A stretch of 64,000 bases of DNA from the NCBI GenBank assembly GCA_965279085.1, contig OZ257149.1, forward strand, positions 1,860,001 through 1,924,000. The letters run 5' to 3'. Made by a program: the position numbers and the translations under genes. Each line of letters starts with the position of its first letter. Within the stretch, counting starts at the first letter, position 1. The notes under the pieces were generated by a model. The model saw nothing but the letters and a program-made list of their open reading frames with translations. It ran no database searches and was not told the origin of the DNA. Source of the stretch: UBA7672 sp965279085 (GTDB lineage: Bacteria > Pseudomonadota > Alphaproteobacteria > Caulobacterales > Hyphomonadaceae). Of this stretch, positions 7,840 to 15,995 are shown in pieces.

Positions 7840-10182
7840 TTATCGCTGCCCCTCGGTCGCGCCCTTGGAGCGCAGGTAGGTTGCAATCTCGTCATTTCCG
7901 TGGCGCAGCGCCGCCTGCAGAGGCGTGCGGTTGCTGCCGACCCGCGAAACCTTGTTCACGTTCGCGCCAGCTTCGACGAGGAATTTCACCATGGCGAGGT
8001 CGCCTTCGGCGGCGGCTTCGACGAGCGGCGTGTCTTCACCAGGCACGGACGCGTTCACGTCGGCCTTGCGGTTGACCAGCAGCTGCGCCACCTGCATCGC
8101 GCCATTGCTGGCGGCGATCGAGAGCGGCGTGCCCTGCCCCGGGAAGCCCTTGTTCACGTCGGCGCCAGCGTTGATCAGCGTGCGCGCGGCGTCGATGCAG
8201 CTTTCCTCGGCGGCGGCCATGAGCGGCGTGCCTTCACCGGGGAACATCGCGTTGACGTCGGCCTTCTCCTCAACGATCAGCCGGTTCACTTCGGCGGTTT
8301 CGCAGTCGTCGGCCGCGTGGAACAGCTTGTAGGCCGGTGAGTTTTCGCGGCCCGGGCCGTGGATGTTCGACAGGTCCTTCAGATCGAAGTCGAACTTGAT
8401 CTTGTCCGGGTTGAAGTCGCCACGGGCGCGGGCAGCGTCGATCTCGGCCTTGGCGGCAGCCAGAGCCTTGCGAGCGATGGCGAGGCCGTTGTGGCTTTCG
8501 CGCATGGCTTCGGCGATCTCACCGCGATGCGAGGCGATCTCTTCGCGGGCTTCGGCGAGTGCCTGGCGGATCTCGGCCTGCATTTCGGGGCCAAGCGCGT
8601 GTTTCAGCTCCTCGCGGGCCTCTTCCATCGCCCGACGGACTTCCTCGGCGTCGAAATCCGAGAAGCCTTCCCAGCCGTCGATATTGTCCGGATCGATGCC
8701 GGCTTCCTGGAGAGCCTGACGGACCTGATCCATGATCGCCGGCATTTCGCGCAGCACTTCCTGGCTGACCATCGAGGAAACGTCGACGCCGAGCGCCGAC
8801 ATCTCGGCCGACAGGGCGGAGAGTTCGCCCTGCAGTTCCGGCGTCAGTTGCGACAGCGCCTGTTCGATTTCCGGCATGATGGTGTTCATCAGCTCGGAGA
8901 TGTCCTTGCCCAGCGCGGCGAAGTCTTCATCGCCGTCGAAGGTGAAGTTGAACGAGTGATCAAAGCCGCCATCCGGATCGCCGGCGGCGCGGGCCTGATC
9001 GCGGGCTTCGGGCGAAGTCAGATCGACCGCGCCACGATCGGCGGGCGGCTGGGCCTCGGCGGTGAAGCGCGGGGTGATCATCGCGGCAACGGCAACGCAG
9101 AGCGCGAGGCCGGCGAAAGCGAGACGGCCGGAGTATTTCGACGCGTGGCCGCCGGTCTTGGCGATCTCGATCAGGCGCTTCACGCGGCGGCCGAAGTGCG
9201 AGCGGGGACCAATGGCGCCCACGGCAAGTTTCGGCGCGCGGACCCAGAGCTGGTTCTCGGCTTGCTTGGTGAGCGAGCGAGCGAAGGCCTTGGCGTCACC
9301 CGTGCGGTCGACGGCGGCTTCGTCGCAGGCGACTTCGCGTTCCTCGTCGATGCGGCGGCTCATCCAATGCAGCGCGGGACTCCACCAGAGGAGGGCGATC
9401 ACGATGCGCTGGCCGAGGGCTGCGAGCATGTCGCGGCGGCGGATGTGGGCGTGTTCGTGCTCGAGCAGTCCGGCCATGCCGGGCGATGCGAGCGCGATGG
9501 ACTCGGGGAGCACGATCGCGGGACGGAAGAGGCCGGCGGCCATCGGGCCGGGTGCTTCCGGGCTGACGACGACGCGGACGCCCTTCATGCGGCGCTTCAG
9601 GGCATCCGGCAGGTCGGCGGGTTTTGCGCGGGCGACCAGGCGCTCGACGGCGATCAGGTCGCGGCCCGTGCGGAACAGCAGGAACGCGGCGCCAGCAGCC
9701 CAGATGGCGAGCAGCGGGAGGAGCATGTCCGGCATGTTGATGACCGGCAGCGTGAACAGCGCCGCGGGCGGCTCCGCATTCACGACAGGAGCAACGGGCG
9801 TCGCGGGCGCGACAACGCCGAGACCGAGGGACGCCGCATCGCGTTCGAACGAGACGGGCGTCAGCAGAGGATCGACGGGCGCGACCGGAGCGGCGGGCTC
9901 CGCCGGAGCAAGCGGCGTCGCCATCTGCGCCGGCGCAGAGCTGGCAAGCATGACGGGTGCGTTGAGCTGTTTCAGCAGACCCGCGACGATCGTCTCGCCG
10001 GGAATGAAGGCGGCCAGCGGCAGCAGCAGGCTGGCGGCGAACGCCGCCGTCGCGAGGCCGTAGCGCGTCGAGCCGCGCATGCGCTTGCCAAGGATGAGGA
10101 CACCGGCGAGCACGGCGGCCAGCGCCACGCTCTGCCACACATGGCCGAAGATCATCGTCTGCGGCAGGCTCACATCAGTCAT
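7840..10182 (-). CDS. M56 (BlaR1/MecR1-type) membrane metallopeptidase with C-terminal ankyrin repeats
   Basis: 780 residues. The N-terminal third has several transmembrane helices and a gluzincin motif HEHAH (in AGLLEHEHAHIRRRDML), followed by REVACDEAA with the third zinc-ligand region. These are the M56 signatures of BlaR1/MecR1. A long charged helical region (about 390-620, with repeats such as EEARRAMEEAREELKHAL) leads to four or five ankyrin repeats in the last 150 residues (for example DVNAMFPGEGTPLMAAAEESCIDAARTLINAGA). No penicillin-binding sensor domain is present. In the BlaR family the peptidase is switched on by a signal and ends repression by its BlaI partner. The gene overlaps the blaI-like gene by 8 nt, so the pair is translationally linked. 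Confidence 0.9.
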   Translation of the reverse strand: MTDVSLPQTMIFGHVWQSVALAAVLAGVLILGKRMRGSTRYGLATAAFAASLLLPLAAFIPGETIVAGLLKQLNAPVMLASSAPAQMATPLAPAEPAAPVAPVDPLLTPVSFERDAASLGLGVVAPATPVAPVVNAEPPAALFTLPVINMPDMLLPLLAIWAAGAAFLLFRTGRDLIAVERLVARAKPADLPDALKRRMKGVRVVVSPEAPGPMAAGLFRPAIVLPESIALASPGMAGLLEHEHAHIRRRDMLAALGQRIVIALLWWSPALHWMSRRIDEEREVACDEAAVDRTGDAKAFARSLTKQAENQLWVRAPKLAVGAIGPRSHFGRRVKRLIEIAKTGGHASKYSGRLAFAGLALCVAVAAMITPRFTAEAQPPADRGAVDLTSPEARDQARAAGDPDGGFDHSFNFTFDGDEDFAALGKDISELMNTIMPEIEQALSQLTPELQGELSALSAEMSALGVDVSSMVSQEVLREMPAIMDQVRQALQEAGIDPDNIDGWEGFSDFDAEEVRRAMEEAREELKHALGPEMQAEIRQALAEAREEIASHRGEIAEAMRESHNGLAIARKALAAAKAEIDAARARGDFNPDKIKFDFDLKDLSNIHGPGRENSPAYKLFHAADDCETAEVNRLIVEEKADVNAMFPGEGTPLMAAAEESCIDAARTLINAGADVNKGFPGQGTPLSIAASNGAMQVAQLLVNRKADVNASVPGEDTPLVEAAAEGDLAMVKFLVEAGANVNKVSRVGSNRTPLQAALRHGNDEIATYLRSKGATEGQR

Positions 10183-10570
10183 TGCCGTCCTCCGGGGAGA
10201 TCGTGTCGAGTTCGTCCTTCAGCGCCTGCAGTTCGTCGGCGCTGAGGTTCTCGTTTCTTATGAGATGCTGCGCAAGTTCGGTGGGCGAGCCTTCGAAGAA
10301 GGTCGACACCATCTTGCGCAACGCGCGGGTGCGCGCTTCCGCCCGCGAGACAGTCGGCTTGTAGATGAAGGCGCGTCCGTCCTGGCGCGGCATGACGTAA
10401 TCCTTGTCGGTGAGGATACGCAGCAGCGTCAGCACAGTGTTGTAGGCGACGGGGTAGCTGGGCTCGAGCGCGTCGGTGACTTCGCGCACGCTGGCTTCTT
10501 CCTTGTCCCAGAGCACGCGCATGATGCGTTGCTCGGCTTCGGTCAGGACATCGGATCGCGGCTTGGGCAT
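10175..10570 (-). CDS. BlaI/MecI/CopY-family transcriptional repressor
   Basis: 131 residues from the ATG at 10568-10570 (MPKPRSDVLTEAEQRIM). An in-frame TTG at 10645 would add 25 residues but lies inside a palindromic operator, so it is less likely. The winged helix is typical of BlaI (ILTEAEQ-type start, VREVTDAL, YNTVLTLLRILTDKDYVMPRQDGRAFIYKPTVSR), followed by a C-terminal dimerisation helix region (RALRKMVSTFFEGSPTELAQHLI). BlaI proteins repress their own operon as dimers and are inactivated by cleavage through the M56 partner, which here is the overlapping downstream gene. Its operator is likely the CTAG-containing palindromes just upstream. Confidence 0.9.
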   Translation of the reverse strand: MPKPRSDVLTEAEQRIMRVLWDKEEASVREVTDALEPSYPVAYNTVLTLLRILTDKDYVMPRQDGRAFIYKPTVSRAEARTRALRKMVSTFFEGSPTELAQHLIRNENLSADELQALKDELDTISPEDGND

Positions 10571-10643
10571 GGCGTCTCTTTTCGATTCCGGAGCCTTGTC
10601 GGCCCTGTCTCTTCTGACCCGCGTCCTGACCAATTCCGCGGAC

Positions 10644-10708
10644 AACTAGTTCCTTAGGACTCGGACATTCCCGTTTATCGATAATCGAGTCAACTAGGTT
10701 TCTAGTTG
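10644..10708 (-). promoter_or_regulatory. Candidate BlaI operator and promoter (two CAACTAG-type palindromes)
   Basis: A perfect inverted repeat CAACTAG-GTTT-CTAGTTG occupies 10691-10708. A second, self-complementary AACTAGTT lies at 10644-10651, 45 bp away. On the minus strand the larger palindrome runs into TTGACT (10687-10692 region), a good -35 box for the blaI-like gene. A dimeric repressor bound there would block the promoter. The remainder of the 10571-10932 spacer shows no gene. Confidence 0.6.
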
Positions 10709-10932
10709 GGTGGTGCGATTTTTCCTGGATCGAGGCGTGCGGAAGTCATCCCAAAGCATAGTTGGCGCGTTTCTCAGTAAATCCATGACAAGCCGAGCCT
10801 TCGTGGAATCTCTGGAAATCGGGAAACAGTCGAGTTTCTGCAGGTTCCAGACACGGAGCCGTGAACCCATCCGTTCGACCGGCGTTCGTCTAACCCTTGA
10901 GGGCGTCCGCCCATCGTAACGGAGACATCGAC

Positions 10933-11538
10933 ATGAATCGCACAGCACTCTTTGCTGGCATCGCTCTCGCTGCCGTTTTCGCCATGCCCGCAAGCGCGCA
11001 GATCCTCGGCGGCGGTGGCGGCGTCGGCGGGAATATCGGCGGCATTACAGGCAGCGCCACTGGCTCGATCAGCGGATCGGTGGATACCGATCGCACGGTC
11101 GGCGGGGCGACGCGCGCCGGTGAACGCGCCAAGGCAAAGGCCGCGAAGGCCGCAGCTGCCGCGAAAGCCAGGAGCGAGCAGGCTACCAACACCGTCCAGG
11201 CTTCAGCCCCCTCGCCGCAGATCGGAGTCGGCGGCAGCGGTGGCGGACAAGTCCAGGTGCCGGGCGTGAGCGCCGGCGGCCAGGGCTCTGCGTCGGTTGG
11301 CGTCGACGCCACGGGCGCGACCAACACCGTGCAAGGCACCAAGGATCAGGCGACGGCCAAGGCACGCGCCGCCGCTGACGCCGCGAAACAGAAAGCCGCG
11401 GAGGCGGCCGCACGCGCGAATGCCGCGAAGCCTGACGTGCAAGTTGGCGCCGGTGCTTCGGGCAATGCAAGCGCGAGCCCGAACGGCGCGACGGCTTCGA
11501 CTTCGACGAACAGCTCGGCTTCGGTGAAGCCGCACTAA
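10933..11538 (+). CDS. Secreted Ala/Gly-rich low-complexity protein
   Basis: 201 residues from the ATG at 10933, which has GGAG nine bases upstream; an in-frame upstream ATG lacks this. A signal peptide (MNRTALFAGIALAAVFAMPASAQ) precedes a mature part made almost only of Ala, Gly, Ser, Lys, Thr and Val. Alanine-rich helical segments (RAGERAKAKAAKAAAAAKAR; AAADAAKQKAAEAAARANAA) alternate with Gly/Ser-rich linkers, and an ATNTVQ motif occurs twice. It is probably periplasmic or surface-associated. I do not recognise a family. A strong terminator follows directly, so it is a single-gene unit. Confidence 0.75.
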   Translation: MNRTALFAGIALAAVFAMPASAQILGGGGGVGGNIGGITGSATGSISGSVDTDRTVGGATRAGERAKAKAAKAAAAAKARSEQATNTVQASAPSPQIGVGGSGGGQVQVPGVSAGGQGSASVGVDATGATNTVQGTKDQATAKARAAADAAKQKAAEAAARANAAKPDVQVGAGASGNASASPNGATASTSTNSSASVKPH

Positions 11539-11558
11539 AGACTCGCTCCACCACGACT

Positions 11559-11588
11559 GCGGCCGGAGTTTCATCTCCGGCCGCTTTT
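11559..11588 (+). terminator. Strong rho-independent terminator
   Basis: A perfect 10-bp stem (11559-11568 with 11575-11584, core GCGGCCGGAG) with a 6-nt loop is followed by TTTTGTGT, 20 bp after the stop of the Ala-rich gene. Confidence 0.9.
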
Positions 11589-11602
11589 GTGTCTGGGGAC
11601 GC

Positions 11603-12610
11603 CTAGTTAGCTGCCGGGAAGGACAGCGGATCGACAGCCTCAAGGCCGAACGATCCCTTCGGGTTTGCGTAATCGCCGACGAGAAGCTCGTAATGCAGGT
11701 GCATGGGAATGGCGTAGCTCGCCGAGTTACCCATTAGGCCCAGCTGCTCCCCTGCTTTCACCGTCACGCCCGGCGTCAGGCCTTTCGCGAAGGATGCGAG
11801 GTGCGCGTAGCGCGTGTAGACGCCGCCGCCATGGTCGATCAGCAGCATGTTGCCGTAGTCGTCGCGGTACTTCATTTCGACGATCGCGCCCTCCCCGCCG
11901 GCCAGCACGGGCACGCCGATATCCGTGTGATAGTCGACGCCCTTGTGCAGGCGGTCGCTGCGCGGACCGAAGCCGGATGACAGGCAGGCGCCGGGCGTCG
12001 GGAAGGTCGCGACGCGCACGCCCTTTACAAGCACCAGAGGCTTGAAGGCGCTGACGACGCCATCCGCGCTGGAGGGCGCGTTCGACACCGTCATGCGGGG
12101 GCAGAGCTCAAGTTTGGCGTCGAAGATCGATGCGGCGTCACCCAACGGCGCGGCGATCATGACCTGCCTGGGCGGCGGAACGACAGCCGCGCCCGGAGCG
12201 GGCGTTTCCGGCTGGGGTGCTGCGGCGGGTGTTGCCGCAGGCGGAGGTGTGGGAGCGGCGGGAACATCGACCACCTGCATGCCCTCTGGCACGGCGGCCG
12301 ACTGATCCATGGCTAGGTTGTCGAGCTGTTCTTCCAGCGTGCCGCTGTCGTGTTCGACCATGATCACTTCGCCTGCCGCCATGGCGACCGCGCTGATCTG
12401 CGACTGGATCCTGTTGAACGTGTCGGCCGGCATCAATTGCTGAAGCCGGTCCACGCTGATGTTCCGTAGCCGCAGCTCGGCGCGGAGGTCGTTGGCGCTG
12501 CGGTCGATGGTGTCGGTCCATTCCGGCGGGGCGGGCCAGATGCTGCCCCCGATCCAGCCGAGAAAACCCGTGCCGCCCGCCAAAGCGGAAATCATAAGCG
12601 TCTTGATCAT
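11603..12610 (-). CDS. M23-family (LytM) metallopeptidase, membrane-anchored
   Basis: 335 residues. It has an N-terminal transmembrane/signal anchor (MIKTLMISALAGGTGFLGWIGG), a Pro/Ala-rich linker near residues 130-160 and a C-terminal LytM domain. The M23 zinc motifs are visible: HKGVDYH (first His and Asp), YTRYAHL and HLHYEL (HxH). With all ligands present it should be an active peptidoglycan endopeptidase or a divisome/envelope factor. I chose the ATG at 12610 because GGAG lies eight bases upstream; the GTG at 12628 lacks this. Gene neighbours do not point to a specific division role. Confidence 0.9.
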   Translation of the reverse strand: MIKTLMISALAGGTGFLGWIGGSIWPAPPEWTDTIDRSANDLRAELRLRNISVDRLQQLMPADTFNRIQSQISAVAMAAGEVIMVEHDSGTLEEQLDNLAMDQSAAVPEGMQVVDVPAAPTPPPAATPAAAPQPETPAPGAAVVPPPRQVMIAAPLGDAASIFDAKLELCPRMTVSNAPSSADGVVSAFKPLVLVKGVRVATFPTPGACLSSGFGPRSDRLHKGVDYHTDIGVPVLAGGEGAIVEMKYRDDYGNMLLIDHGGGVYTRYAHLASFAKGLTPGVTVKAGEQLGLMGNSASYAIPMHLHYELLVGDYANPKGSFGLEAVDPLSFPAAN

Positions 12611-12756
12611 GTCCCCAGCTCCACCCACCGCAGTCTACGCCGCTCGTCTGTGGCTGAACCTAGGGGGCGCTCACGGAAGAGTCAGCTTTCCAAGAAGCAA
12701 TGCAGTTGAGCCCTGCAACGGTTGTGTCACAATGGATTCGTCGAGAGGGGACTTCC

Positions 12757-13140
12757 ATGCCGTTTGCTGCGCGGGCGCTTGCCGCCACGTGTATCGCACC
12801 ATGTGTCGCGTTGTTTTCGCTGGGTGTTTTTCAAGCCCATGCGCAGCCGGCCATCAGCCCGGAGCAGCACAAGATCTGCGCCGTGAATTACACGCTGCTG
12901 CGTGACGTGATCGACGACAAGGCCAAGACCACCGCGCTGTTCAAGCGCTCTTTCGCTTCGATGGAGAGCTACCGGCAGGCTGAAGGCATCACGCGCGAGC
13001 AGACGGTGGAGCGTGTAAGGGCCGGAACCAGGCCGCTGATCGACGCCTGGTCCTCCGGGCGGCTGAGCCGCGACAAGGCTGTCGCGGATGTGCAAGCGTG
13101 CGATGCGCTTTACGGCTATCCGCTGTTTGTTCCGATCTGA
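12757..13140 (+). CDS. Secreted hypothetical protein
   Basis: 127 residues from the ATG at 12757, which follows GAGAGGGG. A signal peptide (ending FQAHAQP) precedes a mainly helical mature domain with two cysteines (KICAVNY and VQACDAL), which could form a disulfide in the periplasm. Segments such as YTLLRDVIDDKAKTTALFKRSF and RDKAVADVQACDALYGYP are distinctive, but I do not recognise the family. It is followed about 100 bp later by another envelope protein in the same direction. Confidence 0.72.
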   Translation: MPFAARALAATCIAPCVALFSLGVFQAHAQPAISPEQHKICAVNYTLLRDVIDDKAKTTALFKRSFASMESYRQAEGITREQTVERVRAGTRPLIDAWSSGRLSRDKAVADVQACDALYGYPLFVPI

Positions 13141-13247
13141 TCTGGACTTATCGCGCACCTGTGACCGGTGCGCCCCTGCCTTTCCCGAGAACAACCCGAC
13201 CCGGCGCGCGTTCTTGCGTGCGTATGGGGCGGACGACGGAGAGGCCG

Positions 13248-13751
13248 ATGATCCGCGACAACCAGCCTGCCATGCTCGTCGCGACAGGGATCGTTTCGCT
13301 CGCTATCGGCTTCGGCGCCGCGACGCTGCTGATGCCGCAGCGCCCCGCCAACCAGCAGATCGTGAACCCGAATGCCTGGGAGGAAGTCAGCACCGCCGGA
13401 ATGGCAGCGACACCGATCAGCTATGCCACGTCACCGAATGCCGTGCGGTGCGATCCGTTCGAAGTTTCCGAAGTGGCGATGGAGGAAATCCTCGATGAGA
13501 TGCTGCGCCGGGGATGGCGCGCGCCTAGCCAGGGCTATGCTGTTTCAATGATAGACGCCGGGGACACGATGGGGCTTGAAGCTGTCGACGCCAGTGCGCC
13601 GATGCCGCCGCGCGGCGGCTGGCCGAAGGCGACGACGGACGAGAGCGTCGAAGATCTTCCGGTGGATGGGGAAACGACCGATGCGATTCCGGCGGCGCAG
13701 CCGGAAGCACAACCGGCCGCTGCGCCTCAACCGGCGCCGCCGCCCTCCTAA
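13248..13751 (+). CDS. Single-pass membrane hypothetical protein
   Basis: 167 residues from the ATG at 13248 (GGAGAGG just upstream). One transmembrane helix (about residues 8-30, MLVATGIVSLAIGFGAATLL) is followed by a soluble domain with WEEVSTAGMAATPISYA and an EEILDEMLRRGWRAP helix. The C-terminal tail is Pro/Ala/Gln-rich. The soluble part is probably periplasmic. No family is recognised. Its stop overlaps the end of convergent trmJ by 4 nt. Confidence 0.7.
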   Translation: MIRDNQPAMLVATGIVSLAIGFGAATLLMPQRPANQQIVNPNAWEEVSTAGMAATPISYATSPNAVRCDPFEVSEVAMEEILDEMLRRGWRAPSQGYAVSMIDAGDTMGLEAVDASAPMPPRGGWPKATTDESVEDLPVDGETTDAIPAAQPEAQPAAAPQPAPPPS

Positions 13752-14488
13752 TCATCGCGTTTCACGCGCGCTTTGCCGCGCCCGATCGCGAGCGCCTTGA
13801 TGGCGCCGCGGAAGGTGCTGACTTCCTGCGAGGTCCAGCCGGCGCGCGTGAAGGCGTTGCGCAGGTTCTGGACGATGGGCGCGCGCTTTTCCTCCGGGAA
13901 GAAGAAGCCGGCGCGATCCAGCTCTTCCTCGAAATGCTCCATCATGCCGACGAGCTCTTCCCGAGTGGCGGGTTCATCGACTGCATCGGAGAAAGCTTCC
14001 GGGACTTTCTGTCCGCCCGCCTCGGCCCAGCCGTGAGCGACGAGGGCGACTGCTTGGGCCAAGTTCAGCGAGGCGAAGCCCCGCGAGACAGGGAAGGACA
14101 GAATCGCATCCGCGAGCGCCACCGCCTCATTGGGCAGCCCTGCCCGCTCGGCGCCGAACAGCACCGCCGTCTGTGCTGGAGTACCGCGCATCCTAGCAAC
14201 AGCATCGGAGGCGCCGACCACCGGCTTCTCCATCCCACGCGACCGCGCCGTGGTGGCGAGCACCAGCCCGCAGTCGGCAATGGCGTCTTCGACGCGGTCG
14301 AATACGCGTACGCTCACGACGCCCGGAAGCGCGCCCGCGCTCATCGTCTCCGCGGCGGGATTCGGCCATCCGTCGCGCGGAGCGACGAGGCGCAGGTCGG
14401 TCAGCCCGAAATTCGCCATCACGCGCGCAGCGGCGCCGATGTTCTCGCCCATCTGCGGGGCGACGAGGATGAAAGCGGGTGAGGTCAT
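13748..14488 (-). CDS. trmJ: tRNA (cytidine/uridine-32-2'-O)-methyltransferase, TrmJ/SpoU family
   Basis: 246 residues, the expected TrmJ length. The SPOUT (SpoU) motifs are in order: motif 1 NIGAAARVMANFG (about 16-28), motif 2 VLFGAERAGLPNEAVALAD (about 109-127) and motif 3 SLNLAQAVALVAHGW (about 139-153). These form the SAM-binding deep knot. A C-terminal helical extension (REELVGMMEHFEEELDRAGFF ... RNAFTRAGWTSQEV) is typical of TrmJ, which 2'-O-methylates position 32 of several tRNAs. The start codon follows immediately after a possible 25-codon ORF, suggesting translational coupling. Confidence 0.9.
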   Translation of the reverse strand: MTSPAFILVAPQMGENIGAAARVMANFGLTDLRLVAPRDGWPNPAAETMSAGALPGVVSVRVFDRVEDAIADCGLVLATTARSRGMEKPVVGASDAVARMRGTPAQTAVLFGAERAGLPNEAVALADAILSFPVSRGFASLNLAQAVALVAHGWAEAGGQKVPEAFSDAVDEPATREELVGMMEHFEEELDRAGFFFPEEKRAPIVQNLRNAFTRAGWTSQEVSTFRGAIKALAIGRGKARVKRDD

Positions 14489-14566
14489 CTAGCGCGGCTT
14501 GTCCGTCTTGAGTTTTGTCGTCCGAGGTTCGGAAGGCAGAACAGTTTTCCCTGCTTTTCCCGCCAT
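14489..14566 (-). CDS. Candidate 25-residue small ORF directly upstream of trmJ
   Basis: The frame encodes MAGKAGKTVLPSEPRTTKLKTDKPR, a basic and probably unstructured peptide. GGGAG lies seven bases before its ATG, and its TAG is followed at once by the trmJ ATG (TAGATG). The good ribosome-binding site and the exact junction suggest it is translated and coupled to trmJ. Its function is unknown; it could be a leader peptide or a basic small protein. Evidence is limited to the signals described. Confidence 0.4.
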   Translation of the reverse strand: MAGKAGKTVLPSEPRTTKLKTDKPR

Positions 14567-14601
14567 GGAACGCTCCCGCAGGCCTGATTTTCCACGGGGC
14601 A

Positions 14602-14629
14602 TTGTGCCTGCGGGCGTGTCTGGTATAGC
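14602..14629 (+). promoter_or_regulatory. Candidate icd promoter
   Basis: TTGTGC (14602-14607) and TATAGC (14624-14629) are separated by 16 nt and lie about 55 nt upstream of the icd start. Both hexamers fit a housekeeping sigma promoter reasonably. Confidence 0.45.
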
Positions 14630-14682
14630 GCGGCGCAGAACCCCGGCGTAAGTCCGGCTACGTCGCCTTTCAGGAGCTTTTC

Positions 14683-15900
14683 ATGGCCGTCATCAAGGTT
14701 GCAAACCCTGTCGTCGAAATGGACGGGGACGAGATGACCCGCATCATCTGGGCGCTGATCAAGGAGCGCCTGATCCTGCCGTATCTCGACATCGACCTGA
14801 AGTATTACGACCTGTCGATCGAGAACCGCGACGCCACCAACGACCAGGTGACGATCGACTCGGCCGAAGCCACCAAAAAATATGGCGTCGCCGTGAAGTG
14901 CGCGACCATCACGCCGGACGAAGCCCGCGTCGAAGAATTCAAGCTGAAGAAGATGTGGAAGTCGCCCAACGGCACGATCCGCAACATCCTCGATGGCGTC
15001 GTGTTCCGCGAGCCGATCGTGATGAAGAACGTGCCGCGCCTCGTTCCGGGCTGGACGCAGCCGGTGGTCGTGGGCCGTCACGCATTCGGCGATCAGTACC
15101 GCGCCACCGACTTCAAGGTGCCGGGCGCTGGCAAGCTGACGATCAAATTCCAGCCGGACGACGGCGGCGACGTGATCGAGCACGAGATCTTCAAGTTCAC
15201 GAGCCCCGGCATCGCCATGGGCATGTTCAACGTCGACAAGTCGATCCGCGACTTCGCGCGGGCCTCGTTCAACTTCGGTCTGCAGCGCAAATGGCCGGTT
15301 TACCTCTCGACCAAGAACACGATTCTCAAGGCCTATGACGGCCGCTTCAAGGACATCTTCCAGGAAGTGTTCGACGCGGAGTTCGCCGACAAGTTCAAGG
15401 AGTTCGGCGGCACGTACGAGCACCGCCTGATCGACGACATGGTGGCGGCCTCGCTGAAATGGTCGGGCGGCTATGTCTGGGCGTGCAAGAACTATGACGG
15501 CGACGTGCAATCCGACACGGTTGCGCAGGGCTATGGCTCGCTCGGCCTGATGACCTCGGTGCTGATGACGCCGGATGGCAAGACTGTGGAAGCCGAAGCT
15601 GCCCACGGCACCGTGACGCGCCACTATCGCGCTCACCAGCAGGGCAAGTCGACCTCGACCAACTCGGTCGCCTCGATCTTCGCCTGGACCCGTGGCCTCG
15701 CCCACCGCGCCAAGCTCGACAGCAATGCCGAACTCGCGAAGTTCGCGACGACGCTGGAGCGTACGGTTATCGACACTGTCGAAGCCGGCTTCATGACGAA
15801 AGACCTCTCGCTGCTCATCGGGCCGGACCAGCCCTGGCTGACGACGGAAGGCTTCATCGAAAAAGTCGCCTCGAACTTCCAGGAAGCGATGTCGAAATAG
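14683..15900 (+). CDS. icd: NADP-dependent isocitrate dehydrogenase
   Basis: 405 residues, full length for the dimeric eukaryote-like (IDH2-type) class found in alphaproteobacteria. It converts isocitrate to 2-oxoglutarate and CO2 in the TCA cycle. Diagnostic stretches are NPVVEMDGDEMTRIIW at the N-terminus, KSPNGTIRNILDGVVFREPI (substrate-binding Ser/Asn loop), YENYDGD-like CKNYDGDVQSDTVAQGYGSLGLMTSVL (metal-binding Asp) and EAAHGTVTRHYR (NADP-binding). AGGAG precedes the ATG. A promoter and a strong terminator make it a stand-alone unit. Clustering with alaS and recA is familiar in Caulobacterales. Confidence 0.97.
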   Translation: MAVIKVANPVVEMDGDEMTRIIWALIKERLILPYLDIDLKYYDLSIENRDATNDQVTIDSAEATKKYGVAVKCATITPDEARVEEFKLKKMWKSPNGTIRNILDGVVFREPIVMKNVPRLVPGWTQPVVVGRHAFGDQYRATDFKVPGAGKLTIKFQPDDGGDVIEHEIFKFTSPGIAMGMFNVDKSIRDFARASFNFGLQRKWPVYLSTKNTILKAYDGRFKDIFQEVFDAEFADKFKEFGGTYEHRLIDDMVAASLKWSGGYVWACKNYDGDVQSDTVAQGYGSLGLMTSVLMTPDGKTVEAEAAHGTVTRHYRAHQQGKSTSTNSVASIFAWTRGLAHRAKLDSNAELAKFATTLERTVIDTVEAGFMTKDLSLLIGPDQPWLTTEGFIEKVASNFQEAMSK

Positions 15901-15922
15901 GCTTCGCGAAAGCGAACAGGAC

Positions 15923-15957
15923 AAAGGCCCGTGGATCGCTCCACGGGCCTTTTTCGT
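15923..15957 (+). terminator. Strong rho-independent terminator of icd
   Basis: A perfect 12-bp stem (15923-15934 with 15941-15952, core GGCCCGTGG) with a 6-nt loop is followed by more T, 22 bp after the icd stop. Confidence 0.93.
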
Positions 15958-15995
15958 TTGGCGTGCTATTGTACCGGCATAGGGGGGGGCGGCGC

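Noticed and set aside
8359..10245. Long plus-strand frame opposite the M56-ankyrin gene
   Set aside because: Arg/Gly/Glu-rich antisense artefact; the minus-strand gene has clear zinc and ankyrin motifs.
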